Part shown: positions 7,745 to 15,687 of the stretch, one piece after another
Layout of the letters: each line of letters starts with the position of its first letter
Numbering within the stretch: the first letter of the stretch is position 1
DNA from: Streptomyces sp. NP-1717
GTDB taxonomy: Bacteria; Actinomycetota; Actinomycetes; Streptomycetales; Streptomycetaceae
NCBI RefSeq assembly: GCF_022695985.1
Contig: NZ_JAAPBF010000050.1
Span: 1-37,319, forward strand
Direction of reading: 5' to 3'
DNA: 37,319 nucleotides
Made by a program: the position numbers and the translations under genes
The notes under the pieces: generated by a model
What the model saw: only the letters and a program-made list of their open reading frames with translations
Told to the model about the DNA's origin: nothing
Databases searched by the model: none

Positions 7745-9019
7745 CTATCCGGCGGCCGTACGCCCGGTGAGCGGTGCCTGTTGCAGCGGAACCGGCTTGT
7801 AAGCGAGGCGAGTTGGCCGGCGCTCGGACCCGTCGCCACCGGCGGCTTCCGGTTGTGCGGGTTCTGTGGCCGATTCGGGCCGTACGCCCGGCGTCACCCC
7901 GTGCCAGGTGTCCGGCGGTACGTCCCGCGGGGCCTCGCGCGGCACCTCAAGCCGGGCCACCCCGCAGGGCATCGTGCCCGTGACGTACGGAAGTTGGAGC
8001 ACCCCCTCCCGCGACCACAGCCCCGCCCCGGCCAACCAGCCCTCCGGGGGTGGCTGTTGGTGGAGCCGCCGGGCGGACGGCCGCCAGGTCCCCACCCAGG
8101 TACCGGCCGGCCCGTCGATCCGCATCGCGACCGCGCAGCTCTCCGGCATCAGCACCTGCCCCGGCTGGGCGGCGAACGGAGTGACGACGTGACCGGCCGG
8201 GCGCAGACACTCCGGGAAGCGCACCGGCCGGGCGCTGCCCAGTACACCCCAGCCGAGCAGGTCCCGGCCCGGCGCGTCCGAACGGATCAGCAGCAGACCG
8301 CTGTCGGCGTCGGCCAGCAGCAGCCGGTCGTTGCTGCCCTCCGCGAGCTGGAGCAGCGGGCTGACCTCGCCGCGCCGTTCCAGATCGACGGCCACCGCCT
8401 TGACCACCCCGTCCAGTTCACGGTCGAGGGCGAGCAGCCGCCCCGTACGGTCGAGCCAGACGCCGCCCGTGCAGCGCCCGCGCAGGGTCGCGACCGGTTC
8501 CGGGCCGAAGGCGCCGCCCGCCACCAGCCAGAGCGTCGTGCCGTGTTCGCCGGGCGCCAGCGCGTAGGCGCTCGTGCCGTCGGGCGACGGCGGCAGCAGG
8601 GTCAGCTCCGGGCACTCGACCGCGCCGAGCGGCAGCTCGCCCGTCCCCGGCCCGGTCGGATAGAGCAGCGAGAACGCCTGCCGGTCCGCCACCCGCCGGT
8701 GGATCAGCACCCGCCCGTCGGCCAGCGGCAGGACACCGGTGTCGGGCTCCTCGGGCTGGTCGAGGGGGAGCGGTACGGCGTACGGCTCCGGCCCGTCGAG
8801 CGTCCACCGCTCGGGGAACCACGCGGCCCCGGCGCCCTGCCCTTCCTCCGCGTCCCGCCCCTGTTCCCGGGCGTCGGGGGAAGGCGAGCCGGCGCCGCCG
8901 TTCGTACCGAGGGTCAGCCGCGCCGCGTACGAACCGTCCGCCGCGATCGCGATCCCGGCGCGCCGGACGGCCCCGTCCGACGCGCCAATTTCCACGCTCT
9001 CCATGACACAGGCTGTCAT
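7745..9019 (-). CDS. Hypothetical protein, probable beta-propeller-like
   Basis: 424 residues, no signal peptide or TM segment, so cytoplasmic. I do not recognise a named family. The middle part has recurring strand patterns of the WD40/TolB/SMP-30-like type (GVLPLADGRVLIHRR, PELTLLPPSPDGTSAYAL, GVWLDRTGRLLALDRELDG, DRLLLADADSGLLLIRSD), suggesting a beta-propeller. A disordered acidic insert lies near residues 42-60, and the C-terminal ~60 residues are Pro/Glu-rich and probably disordered. Start ATG 9019 is chosen because GGAGG lies 10 nt upstream; a second ATG at 9004 has no ribosome site. It is divergent from the siderophore-binding gene at 9201, with the iron box closer to that gene. Confidence 0.75.
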   Translation of the reverse strand: MTACVMESVEIGASDGAVRRAGIAIAADGSYAARLTLGTNGGAGSPSPDAREQGRDAEEGQGAGAAWFPERWTLDGPEPYAVPLPLDQPEEPDTGVLPLADGRVLIHRRVADRQAFSLLYPTGPGTGELPLGAVECPELTLLPPSPDGTSAYALAPGEHGTTLWLVAGGAFGPEPVATLRGRCTGGVWLDRTGRLLALDRELDGVVKAVAVDLERRGEVSPLLQLAEGSNDRLLLADADSGLLLIRSDAPGRDLLGWGVLGSARPVRFPECLRPAGHVVTPFAAQPGQVLMPESCAVAMRIDGPAGTWVGTWRPSARRLHQQPPPEGWLAGAGLWSREGVLQLPYVTGTMPCGVARLEVPREAPRDVPPDTWHGVTPGVRPESATEPAQPEAAGGDGSERRPTRLAYKPVPLQQAPLTGRTAAG

Positions 9020-9161
9020 CGCTCCGTCACCTCCGGCGACGACGCTAGGTTCGCACTCGCTGCCGAACAACACCGGCCCACCCGCTTCACACATAAGGGT
9101 GGCCGGTCCGGGGTTCGGCTGAGGGGGAGGGGGCGGTTGTGCTGACCGGGGCGGACGTGGC

Positions 9162-9180
9162 TAAAGTAAGGCATCCCTAA
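9162..9180 (+). promoter_or_regulatory. Iron box (DmdR/IdeR operator)
   Basis: TAAAGTAAGGCATCCCTAA matches 16 of 19 positions of the actinobacterial DmdR/IdeR consensus TWAGGTWAGSCTWACCTWA. It ends 20 nt before the ATG of the siderophore-binding lipoprotein and overlaps a possible -10 (TAAAGT, 9162-9167). Repression when iron is plentiful is the expected outcome. Confidence 0.8.
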
Positions 9181-9200
9181 GTAAGACCCTTGGAGCACTG

Positions 9201-10235
9201 ATGTCCGTTAGACGTCGCGGCACGGCCGCGCTGGTGGCCCTCGCCGCCGCCCTCTCCCTCGCGGCCTGCGGAAGCGACGGAGGGTCGGACGAGAAGTCGT
9301 CCCCCGGCGCCGGAGCGGACAAGAAGGCCGTCGCGCAGGGCGGCGAGGACTTCGCGGAGGCGGCGGCGAAGACGGCGGGCTACGGCACCGACGCCAAGCC
9401 GGGCGAGTTCCCCCGTACCGTCACCCACGCCATGGGCGAGACCGTCCTCGACGCGCGGCCGGAGCGTGTCATCGTGCTCGACGTCGGCGAGTTCGACAAC
9501 GTCGTCTCGCTCGGTGTCGAACCGGTCGGCTACGCGCCCACCGAGGGCGACGAGGGCATACCCGAGTACCTGAAGAAGGGGGCGGGCAGCCCGAGGAACG
9601 TAGGCACCATCAACGGCCTCAACCTGGAGTCGATCGCGGCCCTCAAGCCCGACCTCATCCTCGGCAGCCAGCTCCGTGCCGCCGACAAGTACGACGAGCT
9701 GTCGAAGATCGCCCCCACCGTGTTCGCCATCCGCCCCGGCTTCACCTGGAAGGAGAACTTCCGGCTCAACGCGGCGGCGCTCGACCGGAGCGCGGCGGCC
9801 GAGAAGGCGCTCGGCGCGTACGACGCGAAGGTCAAGGCACTGTCCGCGGACATCGGCGCCGACAAGCCGACGGTCTCGATGGTGCGCTACATGCCCGGCA
9901 AGATCCGCCTGTACGCCAAGGCGTCGTTCATCGGCACGATCCTCGACGACGCCGGTCTGCCGCGCCCCGCGAACCAGCAGATCAACGATCTCGCCGTCGA
10001 GGTCAGCCCCGAGAAGATCGACGAGGCGGACGCCGACTGGATCTTCACCGGTGTGTACGGCGACCCCAAGGCCACCAAGCGCGACACCGCCCGCTCCAAC
10101 CCGCTGTGGAAGAACCTCAAGGCGGTGGAGTCGGGACAGGCCGAGGACGTACCGGACGAGACCTGGTACCTCGGGCTCGGGGTCACCGCGGCCGAGCTGG
10201 TGCTGGACGATCTGCGCGGTTACCTGGCGAAGTGA
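9201..10235 (+). CDS. Iron-siderophore ABC transporter substrate-binding lipoprotein (FepB/CeuE-like)
   Basis: 344-residue periplasmic-binding-protein homologue anchored in the membrane. The N-terminus is a lipoprotein signal with lipobox LAAC (Cys23), then a disordered Gly/Ser/Asp linker. The type III (helical-backbone) binding fold begins near FPRTVTHAMGETVLDARPERVIVLDVGEFDNVVSLG and includes LNLESIAALKPDLILGSQLR, a signature of siderophore-binding FecB/FepB proteins. GGAG lies 5 nt upstream of ATG 9201 and an iron box just before it, so expression should be induced by iron starvation. No permease or ATPase follows; it is an orphan binding protein that would have to use a shared FecCD-type transporter. 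A 12-bp-stem terminator directly follows. Confidence 0.93.
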   Translation: MSVRRRGTAALVALAAALSLAACGSDGGSDEKSSPGAGADKKAVAQGGEDFAEAAAKTAGYGTDAKPGEFPRTVTHAMGETVLDARPERVIVLDVGEFDNVVSLGVEPVGYAPTEGDEGIPEYLKKGAGSPRNVGTINGLNLESIAALKPDLILGSQLRAADKYDELSKIAPTVFAIRPGFTWKENFRLNAAALDRSAAAEKALGAYDAKVKALSADIGADKPTVSMVRYMPGKIRLYAKASFIGTILDDAGLPRPANQQINDLAVEVSPEKIDEADADWIFTGVYGDPKATKRDTARSNPLWKNLKAVESGQAEDVPDETWYLGLGVTAAELVLDDLRGYLAK

Positions 10236-10241
10236 TGTGCG

Positions 10242-10272
10242 CGGGTCCACCGGGCGCTGTCCGGTGGACCCG
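10242..10272 (+). terminator. Hairpin terminator after siderophore-binding gene
   Basis: CGGGTCCACCGG (10242-10253) and CCGGTGGACCCG (10261-10272) form a perfect 12-bp stem with a 7-nt loop, starting 6 nt past the stop codon at 10235. It has no U-tract. It isolates the iron-regulated gene as a single-gene transcript. Confidence 0.7.
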
Positions 10273-10381
10273 TTCGCCGTCGGTCGCCGGACGGGCCGAG
10301 TGGGTGCGTACGGCGGGGGCGATCGGTCCGCGCGGTGAAGGGGAGCCGCCCGCCCGTGGTGGTCGCACCAGGGGTGGCAGG

Positions 10382-10387
10382 TAGCCT
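10382..10387 (+). promoter_or_regulatory. -10 element of a probable leaderless nif3 transcript
   Basis: TAGCCT lies exactly 7 nt before the GTG start at 10395, and there is no well-spaced Shine-Dalgarno sequence. In Streptomyces this arrangement is typical of leaderless mRNAs, in which transcription starts at the first base of the start codon. Experimental start mapping is not available here. Confidence 0.5.
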
Positions 10388-10394
10388 TTGCCCC

Positions 10395-11231
10395 GTGCCC
10401 CGCCTGTCCGAAGTCCTCGCCCAGTTCGACGCCCTCTGGCCGCCCGAGCGGGCCGAACAGTGGGACGCCGTCGGAACCGTCTGCGGCGATCCCGACGCCC
10501 CGGTGACCCGCGTCCTGATCGCCGTCGACCCCGTCCAGGACGTCGTGGACGAGGCCCTGCGGCTCGGCGCCGATCTCATCCTCACCCACCACCCGCTCTA
10601 TCTGCGCGGGACGACGACGGTCTCCGCCGGCACCTTCAAGGGCCGCGTCGTGCACACCCTCATCAAGCACGACATCGCGCTGCACGTCGCGCACACCAAC
10701 GCCGACGGCGCCGATCCCGGAGTCTCCGACGCCCTCGCAGGCGCGCTCGACCTGCGTGTCGTACGGCCCCTCGTACCCGACCCGACCGATCCGGCGGGCC
10801 GCCGGGGCCTCGGCCGGGTCTGCGAACTCGACCGCCCGGCCACCCTCCGCGACTTCGCCGCGCGCGCCGCCCACCGGCTGCCCGCCACCGCGCAGGGCAT
10901 CCGCGTGGCGGGCGACCCCGACTCCGTCGTCAGTACCGTCGCCGTGAGCGGCGGATCCGGCGACAGCCTCTTCGACCACGTACGGGCGGCGGGCGTGGAC
11001 GTCTTCCTCACCGCGGACCTGCGCCACCACCCGGTCTCGGAGGCCACGCAGCACTCACCGCTGGCGCTGGTCGACGCGGCGCACTGGGCCACCGAGTGGC
11101 CCTGGTGCGAACTCGCGGCCACCCAGCTCGACGAGATCTCCGACCGCCACGGCTGGGACCTGCGGGTCCACGTCTCGAAGACGGTCACCGACCCCTGGTC
11201 CTCCCACCATTCCTCAGGAGCCCCCAACTGA
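10395..11231 (+). CDS. Nif3-like dinuclear metal centre protein
   Basis: 278-residue protein of the Nif3/YbgI/YqfO family, which forms hexameric rings with a two-metal site; the cellular role is unresolved (GTP cyclohydrolase I type 2-like annotations exist). Metal ligands are visible: LTHHPLYLRG, then HVAHTNADG, and the C-terminal DAAHWATEW, all matching the family. GTG 10395 is chosen because the family begins with this segment and a TAGCCT -10 box sits 7 nt upstream. It heads a plus-strand run with the zinc-ribbon protein (4-nt overlap) and the RNase H fusion (no gap), a gene order I associate with actinomycetes. Confidence 0.93.
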   Translation: MPRLSEVLAQFDALWPPERAEQWDAVGTVCGDPDAPVTRVLIAVDPVQDVVDEALRLGADLILTHHPLYLRGTTTVSAGTFKGRVVHTLIKHDIALHVAHTNADGADPGVSDALAGALDLRVVRPLVPDPTDPAGRRGLGRVCELDRPATLRDFAARAAHRLPATAQGIRVAGDPDSVVSTVAVSGGSGDSLFDHVRAAGVDVFLTADLRHHPVSEATQHSPLALVDAAHWATEWPWCELAATQLDEISDRHGWDLRVHVSKTVTDPWSSHHSSGAPN

Positions 11232-11971
11232 ACGCCGAACCCGCCGACCAGATCCGACTCCTCGACGTCCAGGCCCTCGATCTGCGACTCCAGCAGATCG
11301 CCCACCGTCGCGACTCGCTGCCCGAGCACGCCGAGATCGAGTCGCTGACCAAGGACCTCACCCAGCTGCGCGACCTGCTGGTCGCCTCGCAGACCGAGGA
11401 GAGCGACACCGCTCGCGAGCAGACCAAGGCGGAGCAGGACGTCGACCAGGTCCGTCAGCGCGCCGTACGCGACCAGCAGCGCCTCGACTCGGGCGCCGTC
11501 ACCTCGCCCAAGGACCTCGAAAGCCTTCAGCGCGAGATCGTCTCGCTCGCCAAGCGCCAGGGTGATCTGGAGGACGTCGTCCTCGAAGTGATGGAGCGCC
11601 GGGAGGCCGCGCAGGAGCGGGCCGCCGAGCTGACCGAACGCGTCTCCTCCGTGCAGGCCAAGTCGGACGACGCGGTCGCGCGCCGCGACGCCGCCGCCGA
11701 GAAGCTCGGCGGCGAGGAGGCGACGGCGGCCAAGGAGCGCGAGGCCGTCTCGGCGACCATCCCCGCCGATCTCCTCAAGCTGTACGAGAAGCTGCGCGTT
11801 CAGCAGGGCGGCGTCGGGGCGGCCCGCCTCTACCAGCGCCGCTGCGAGGGCTGCCGGCTGGAGCTCAACATCACCGAGGTCAACGAGGTCAAGGCGGCGA
11901 GCCCCAGCACCGTCCTGCGGTGCGAGAACTGCCGCCGCATCCTCGTCCGCACCGCCGAATCGGGTCTGTAG
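11228..11971 (+). CDS. C4-type zinc-ribbon, coiled-coil protein (CT398-like), CTG start
   Basis: 247 residues. A long N-terminal coiled coil (about 10-185, heptad-rich, with Glu/Arg/Gln/Ala) is followed by a C4 zinc ribbon: RRCEGCRLEL near residue 203 and RCENCRRIL near 231, two CxxC pairs that would hold one zinc. Related proteins are annotated as nucleic-acid-associated zinc-ribbon proteins; function is not established. The only plausible start is CTG 11228 (overlapping the nif3 stop as CTGA), with CAGGAG 7 nt upstream; no ATG or GTG lies near the conserved NAEPADQIRLLDVQALD beginning. Overlap indicates translational coupling to nif3. Confidence 0.9.
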   Translation: MNAEPADQIRLLDVQALDLRLQQIAHRRDSLPEHAEIESLTKDLTQLRDLLVASQTEESDTAREQTKAEQDVDQVRQRAVRDQQRLDSGAVTSPKDLESLQREIVSLAKRQGDLEDVVLEVMERREAAQERAAELTERVSSVQAKSDDAVARRDAAAEKLGGEEATAAKEREAVSATIPADLLKLYEKLRVQQGGVGAARLYQRRCEGCRLELNITEVNEVKAASPSTVLRCENCRRILVRTAESGL

Positions 11972-13222
11972 ATGCCGACCTTCGTCGTCGAGGCCGACGG
12001 CGGGTCGCGGGGCAACCCGGGCCCGGCGGGTTACGGCGCCGTCGTCATCGACGGGTCGACCGGTGAGACGCTCGCCGAGGCCGCCGAGTACATCGGCGTC
12101 GCCACGAACAACGTCGCCGAGTACAAGGGTCTGATCGCCGGGCTGAAGGCCGCGAAAGCCCTCGACCCGGGCGCCGACGTCCACGTCCGGATGGACTCCA
12201 AGCTCGTCGTGGAGCAGATGTCGGGCCGCTGGAAGATCAAGCACCCGGACATGAAGCCGCTGGCAGCCGAGGCCGGGCGGATCCTTCCCACGGGGCAGGT
12301 CCGCTACGAGTGGATCCCGCGCGAGAAGAACAAGCACGCCGACCGGCTCGCCAACGAGGCGATGGACGCGGGCAAGAAGGGCAAGAAGTGGGAGCCCTCG
12401 GGCTCCACGGCGGAGCTCGGCGCGAAGGCGGGACGCGGGGCCGCGCGCCCGGCCGCCGCTCCCGCCCCCGCGGGGCCGCCCGGCGACGCGGCGGCCGGCG
12501 CGGCGAAGGCGCGCGCGGCGCTGGCCGCCTCGTACGAACTGACCACCACCGTCCCCGAGCAGGCCGCGCCGTCCGTCGGCTGGGGCGCCGCCGACCTCGG
12601 CACACCCGCCACCTTCGTCCTGCTGCGGCACGGCGAGACCGCCCTCACCCCCGAGAAGCGCTTCTCGGGCAGCGGTGGCGGCGACCCGGAGCTGTCGGCC
12701 GCCGGCCGACGGCAGGCCGACGCCGTCGCGACCGCGCTGGCCGCGCGCGGCACGGTCCAGGCCGTCGTCTCCTCGCCGCTGCTGCGCTGCCGCCAGACCG
12801 CGGACACCGTCGCCACCCGGCTCGGACTGGACGTCTCCGTCGAGGACGGACTGCGCGAGACGGACTTCGGGGCCTGGGAAGGGATGACGTTCACCGAGGT
12901 CAGGGAGCGGTACGCGGACGATCTGAGCGCCTGGCTGGCCTCGCCCGGCGTGGCACCGACGGGCGGCGGCGAGAGCTTCAACGCGGTCGCGACACGGGTC
13001 GCCGCCACCCGCGACAGCCTGCTGACGCGGTACGCGGGCCGCACGGTGCTGGTCGTCACCCATGTGACACCGGTGAAGACCCTGGTCAGACTGGCGCTGG
13101 GCGCGCCGCCGGAATCCCTGTTCCGGATGGAGCTGTCGGCCGCGTCGCTGTCGGCGGTCGCCTACTACGCGGACGGCAACGCGTCGGTGCGTCTGCTGAA
13201 CGACACGTCGCATCTGCGCTGA
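11972..13222 (+). CDS. Bifunctional RNase HI / acid phosphatase (histidine phosphatase fusion)
   Basis: 416-residue two-domain protein. Residues 1-135 are a type I RNase H that would cut the RNA strand of RNA-DNA hybrids; the four catalytic acids D9, E50, D75 and D124 are all present. A ~70-residue Ala/Pro-rich flexible linker follows. From about 213 to the end is a histidine phosphatase of the CobC/phosphoglycerate-mutase type: LLRHGET with nucleophile H220, SSPLLRCRQTA, ETDFGAWEGMT, and VVTHVTPVK with the second histidine. This matches the actinobacterial fusion known from Mycobacterium (Rv2228c), which has RNase HI and alpha-ribazole/acid phosphatase activity. ATG 11972 directly abuts the stop of the zinc-ribbon gene. 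Confidence 0.95.
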   Translation: MPTFVVEADGGSRGNPGPAGYGAVVIDGSTGETLAEAAEYIGVATNNVAEYKGLIAGLKAAKALDPGADVHVRMDSKLVVEQMSGRWKIKHPDMKPLAAEAGRILPTGQVRYEWIPREKNKHADRLANEAMDAGKKGKKWEPSGSTAELGAKAGRGAARPAAAPAPAGPPGDAAAGAAKARAALAASYELTTTVPEQAAPSVGWGAADLGTPATFVLLRHGETALTPEKRFSGSGGGDPELSAAGRRQADAVATALAARGTVQAVVSSPLLRCRQTADTVATRLGLDVSVEDGLRETDFGAWEGMTFTEVRERYADDLSAWLASPGVAPTGGGESFNAVATRVAATRDSLLTRYAGRTVLVVTHVTPVKTLVRLALGAPPESLFRMELSAASLSAVAYYADGNASVRLLNDTSHLR

Positions 13223-13240
13223 GAGGCTCGGGGGAGTGCG

Positions 13241-14077
13241 GTGGGCTGGCAACTGACCGGGGACGTCGAGGAGTTCCGTACGGCTGCCGGTCCGTGTCTG
13301 GCGCGGGAGCCCGCCCGTTCGACGCTGCTGCTGACGATCAGTGAGTCGCTGCGCGGCAGCGGGGCGACGGCGCCGGTGCGGTTCGGCTACTGGCGCGAGA
13401 GTGACGACGCCCCGGTGACGGCGGGCTTCGTCCAGACGCCGCCGCTGCGCCCGCTGCTCGGTCCGATGCCGGACCGGGCGGCGCGCGAACTCGTCCCCGT
13501 ACTGCGCGCCGTCGATCCGTCGTTGAACTCCGTGCAGGGTGAGAACGCGTGCGCGGAGGCGTTCGCCGCCGAGTGGACCGGGCGCTCCGGCGGATGGCAG
13601 GTCTCGCATCAGGTGCGGCTGTTCCGGCTGGGCGTACTCACCCCGCCGGACCCCGCCCCCGCCGGGCGGGCCCGGCTCGCCACCGACGGCGACCTGCCGC
13701 TCGTCGCCGAGTGGATGAGCGCCTTCGCCGCCGACACCGGCCAGCCGGACGCGGACGGCACCCGGGCCGCGGCGGAGCGAATCGCCGACGGCCGCCTCCG
13801 GGTGTGGGACGTCGCGGGCGCCCCGGTGTCGATGGCCTCGGTCTCACCGGTCGTCGCGGGCCAGGCGCGGGTGTCCCCCGTCTACACACCGCCGCGGCTG
13901 CGCGGACGCGGCTACGGTGGCGCCGTCACGGCGGCGATCAGCCGGGCGGCGCGGGAGTCCGGGGCCGAACAGGTGCTGCTCTTCACGGACTTGGCGAACC
14001 CGACCAGCAACGCGCTCTACCGGCGCCTGGGATACCGGCCGCTGACGGACAGTCAGGCGCTGACCTTCCGAAGCTGA
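13241..14077 (+). CDS. GNAT-family N-acetyltransferase
   Basis: 278 residues. The C-terminal ~140 residues are a GNAT fold: ATDGDLPLVAEWMSAFAAD at its start, then the acetyl-CoA-binding motif RLRGRGYGGAVTAAIS, then LLFTDLANPTSNALYRRLGYRPL, a characteristic C-terminal GNAT segment. The N-terminal ~130 residues are a degenerate additional GNAT-like or accessory domain. GTG 13241 has GGGGAG 5 nt upstream. It lies 18 nt after the RNase H fusion, so it is probably co-transcribed. Acceptor substrate unknown. Confidence 0.88.
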   Translation: MGWQLTGDVEEFRTAAGPCLAREPARSTLLLTISESLRGSGATAPVRFGYWRESDDAPVTAGFVQTPPLRPLLGPMPDRAARELVPVLRAVDPSLNSVQGENACAEAFAAEWTGRSGGWQVSHQVRLFRLGVLTPPDPAPAGRARLATDGDLPLVAEWMSAFAADTGQPDADGTRAAAERIADGRLRVWDVAGAPVSMASVSPVVAGQARVSPVYTPPRLRGRGYGGAVTAAISRAARESGAEQVLLFTDLANPTSNALYRRLGYRPLTDSQALTFRS

Positions 14078-14092
14078 TTTCCCGTCACCGCG

Positions 14093-14134
14093 CCACGGGC
14101 CCGGCACAGTGGGCCGCCCACGGGCCCGGCACAG
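14093..14134. repeat. 17-bp direct repeat, two copies 25 bp apart
   Basis: CCACGGGCCCGGCACAG occurs at 14093-14109 and 14118-14134, filling most of the gap between the convergent GNAT and KDPG-aldolase genes. GTGGG/CCCAC pairing between the copies could form a small hairpin. It may act as a transcription barrier or be a simple tandem duplication; nothing decides between these. Confidence 0.5.
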
Positions 14135-14140
14135 CGGACG

Positions 14141-14755
14141 TCAGCGCAGGGAGGCGGCCTCGCGGGCCAGCTTCTCCACCCGGTCCCAGTCCTTCGCCGC
14201 GATCGCGTCGGCCGGCAGCATCCAGGAGCCGCCCACGCAGCCCACGTTGCCCAGCGCCAGATACGACCCGGCCGACGCCAGGGAGATCCCGCCCGTCGGA
14301 CAGAACCGCGCCTGCGGCAGCGGCCCCGACAGCGCCTTGAGATACGCCGTCCCGCCGGCCGCCTCCGCCGGGAAGAACTTCATCTCCGTCACGCCCCGCT
14401 CCAGCAGCGCCACGACCTCCGACGTCGTCGAGACACCCGGCAGGAACGGCACCCCGGACGTCCGCATCGCGTCCAGCAGCGTGTCCGTCCACCCCGGGCT
14501 GACCAGGAAGCGGGCCCCGGCGGTCACGGACTCCGTCACCGACCGCGCCGAGACGACCGTCCCGGCACCGACCACGGCGTCCGGCACCTCCGCGGCGATC
14601 GCGCGGATCGCGTCCGGCGCCGCCGGAGTGCGCAGCGTCACCTCGATCGCGGGCAGCCCGCCGGCCACGAGGGCGCGGGCCAGCGGTACGGCGTCGGCGG
14701 CATCGTCCACGACGACGACAGGGACAACGGGGGCGAGGTCCAGCACGGAGGTCAT
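14141..14755 (-). CDS. eda: Bifunctional KDPG/KHG aldolase
   Basis: 204-residue TIM-barrel class I aldolase that would split 2-keto-3-deoxy-6-phosphogluconate into pyruvate and glyceraldehyde-3-phosphate (and/or 4-hydroxy-2-oxoglutarate). Catalytic residues are visible: E38 in AIEVTLRTP and Schiff-base lysine K126 in EMKFFPAEAAGG. The phosphate-binding GAGTV, FLPGVST and CPTGGI segments are also present. Length is normal for the family. No phosphogluconate dehydratase (edd) or sugar-acid kinase lies nearby, so the pathway partner is elsewhere. Whether KDPG or another 2-keto-3-deoxy acid is the true substrate cannot be told. Confidence 0.92.
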   Translation of the reverse strand: MTSVLDLAPVVPVVVVDDAADAVPLARALVAGGLPAIEVTLRTPAAPDAIRAIAAEVPDAVVGAGTVVSARSVTESVTAGARFLVSPGWTDTLLDAMRTSGVPFLPGVSTTSEVVALLERGVTEMKFFPAEAAGGTAYLKALSGPLPQARFCPTGGISLASAGSYLALGNVGCVGGSWMLPADAIAAKDWDRVEKLAREAASLR

Positions 14756-14831
14756 GCCGCCATCCTGCCGCGCCGCCCACGCTCCTCGCAACGCGCGTTG
14801 CGCCCTGCGCAACAGCGCTCCGTGGACGGTC

Positions 14832-15632
14832 TCAGTGGATCTCCGACACCACCACGTCCAGTGACCACGCCCGTCCGGCGCCGCCGGGCGCCGCCACCTC
14901 CACCACGTACCCCAACTCGCGCAACGTCTCCACCAGTTGCTCGGGCCTGCGCGGCTTCGCACCGGCCAGGAGCAGGTCCCGGACCAGCCGCCCCTTCGTG
15001 GCCTTGTTGAAGTGGCTGACCACCGACCGCTTCTCGACACCGTCCACGACCTGCGCGTGCAGGACACGCACCGTCGCCGTACGGGCCGCGACATCGCCCG
15101 CCGGCCGCCAGGCCGGCGTGTACGACGACGACCGCAGATCCAGTACGAGCCCGTCCCCGGCCACCTCGGGCAGCACCGGGGTCATCGCCCTGCGCCAGTG
15201 GGTGCCCAGTGGGCCGACGCCCGGGAGCTTCACACCCATCGAGCAGCGGTACGACGGGATCCGGTCGCCGATGCGTACCGCGCCCCAGAGTCCGGAGAAG
15301 ACCAGCAGCGACTTCCCGGCCCGCCGCCGCGCGGCGGTGTCCAGGGTGGCGAGCCCGAGCGCGTCGTACAGCACGCCGGTGTAGATGTCCCCGGCCGGCC
15401 GGGTCCCCGCGGTCCGCAGCCCGACGTTCTTCGCGATCTCGCCGCGCAGGCCCTCGCTCAGACCGAGGACCTGCGCGGCCTTCTCCTCGTCGGCCGCGCA
15501 CAGCTCGACCAGCTCGTCCAGTACGGCGGCCCGTGCCTCGGCCAGTCCGGCCAGTGACAGCGACTCCGGCTTCAGCGGAGCCCCGCGGCCGGAGGCGGCC
15601 TTGCCTTCCGACGGTGGCAGCAGCACGAGCAC
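14832..15632 (-). CDS. yaaA: Peroxide stress protein YaaA (DUF328/UPF0246)
   Basis: 266-residue YaaA-family protein. The conserved start LVLLPPSEGK is visible, then SLLVFSGLWGAVRIGDRIPSYR, then a C-terminal KRSVVSHFNKATKGRLVRDLL with the family's basic helix-hairpin-helix-like patch. In E. coli, YaaA limits intracellular free iron and DNA damage under H2O2, and the fold binds DNA. I use GTG 15632 as start because AGGAG lies 7 nt upstream and orthologues begin LVLLPP; an in-frame ATG at 15647 overlaps that ribosome site and is less likely. It is a single minus-strand gene between eda and the membrane protein at 15688. Confidence 0.92.
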   Translation of the reverse strand: MLVLLPPSEGKAASGRGAPLKPESLSLAGLAEARAAVLDELVELCAADEEKAAQVLGLSEGLRGEIAKNVGLRTAGTRPAGDIYTGVLYDALGLATLDTAARRRAGKSLLVFSGLWGAVRIGDRIPSYRCSMGVKLPGVGPLGTHWRRAMTPVLPEVAGDGLVLDLRSSSYTPAWRPAGDVAARTATVRVLHAQVVDGVEKRSVVSHFNKATKGRLVRDLLLAGAKPRRPEQLVETLRELGYVVEVAAPGGAGRAWSLDVVVSEIH

Positions 15633-15687
15633 GGTGGTTCTCCTCAAGGACGTGACGTACGGGGGGTGCGGCCCCCGGCCGCCCAGA

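Noticed and set aside
9016..9198. 60-codon minus-strand frame between the divergent genes at 9019 and 9201
   Set aside because: No ribosome site, and it overlaps the iron box and the siderophore-binding promoter; the composition is not protein-like.
10598..13609. 1003-codon minus-strand open frame under nif3 to GNAT
   Set aside because: It is the antisense of four well-recognised genes on the plus strand and is typical of high-GC shadow frames.
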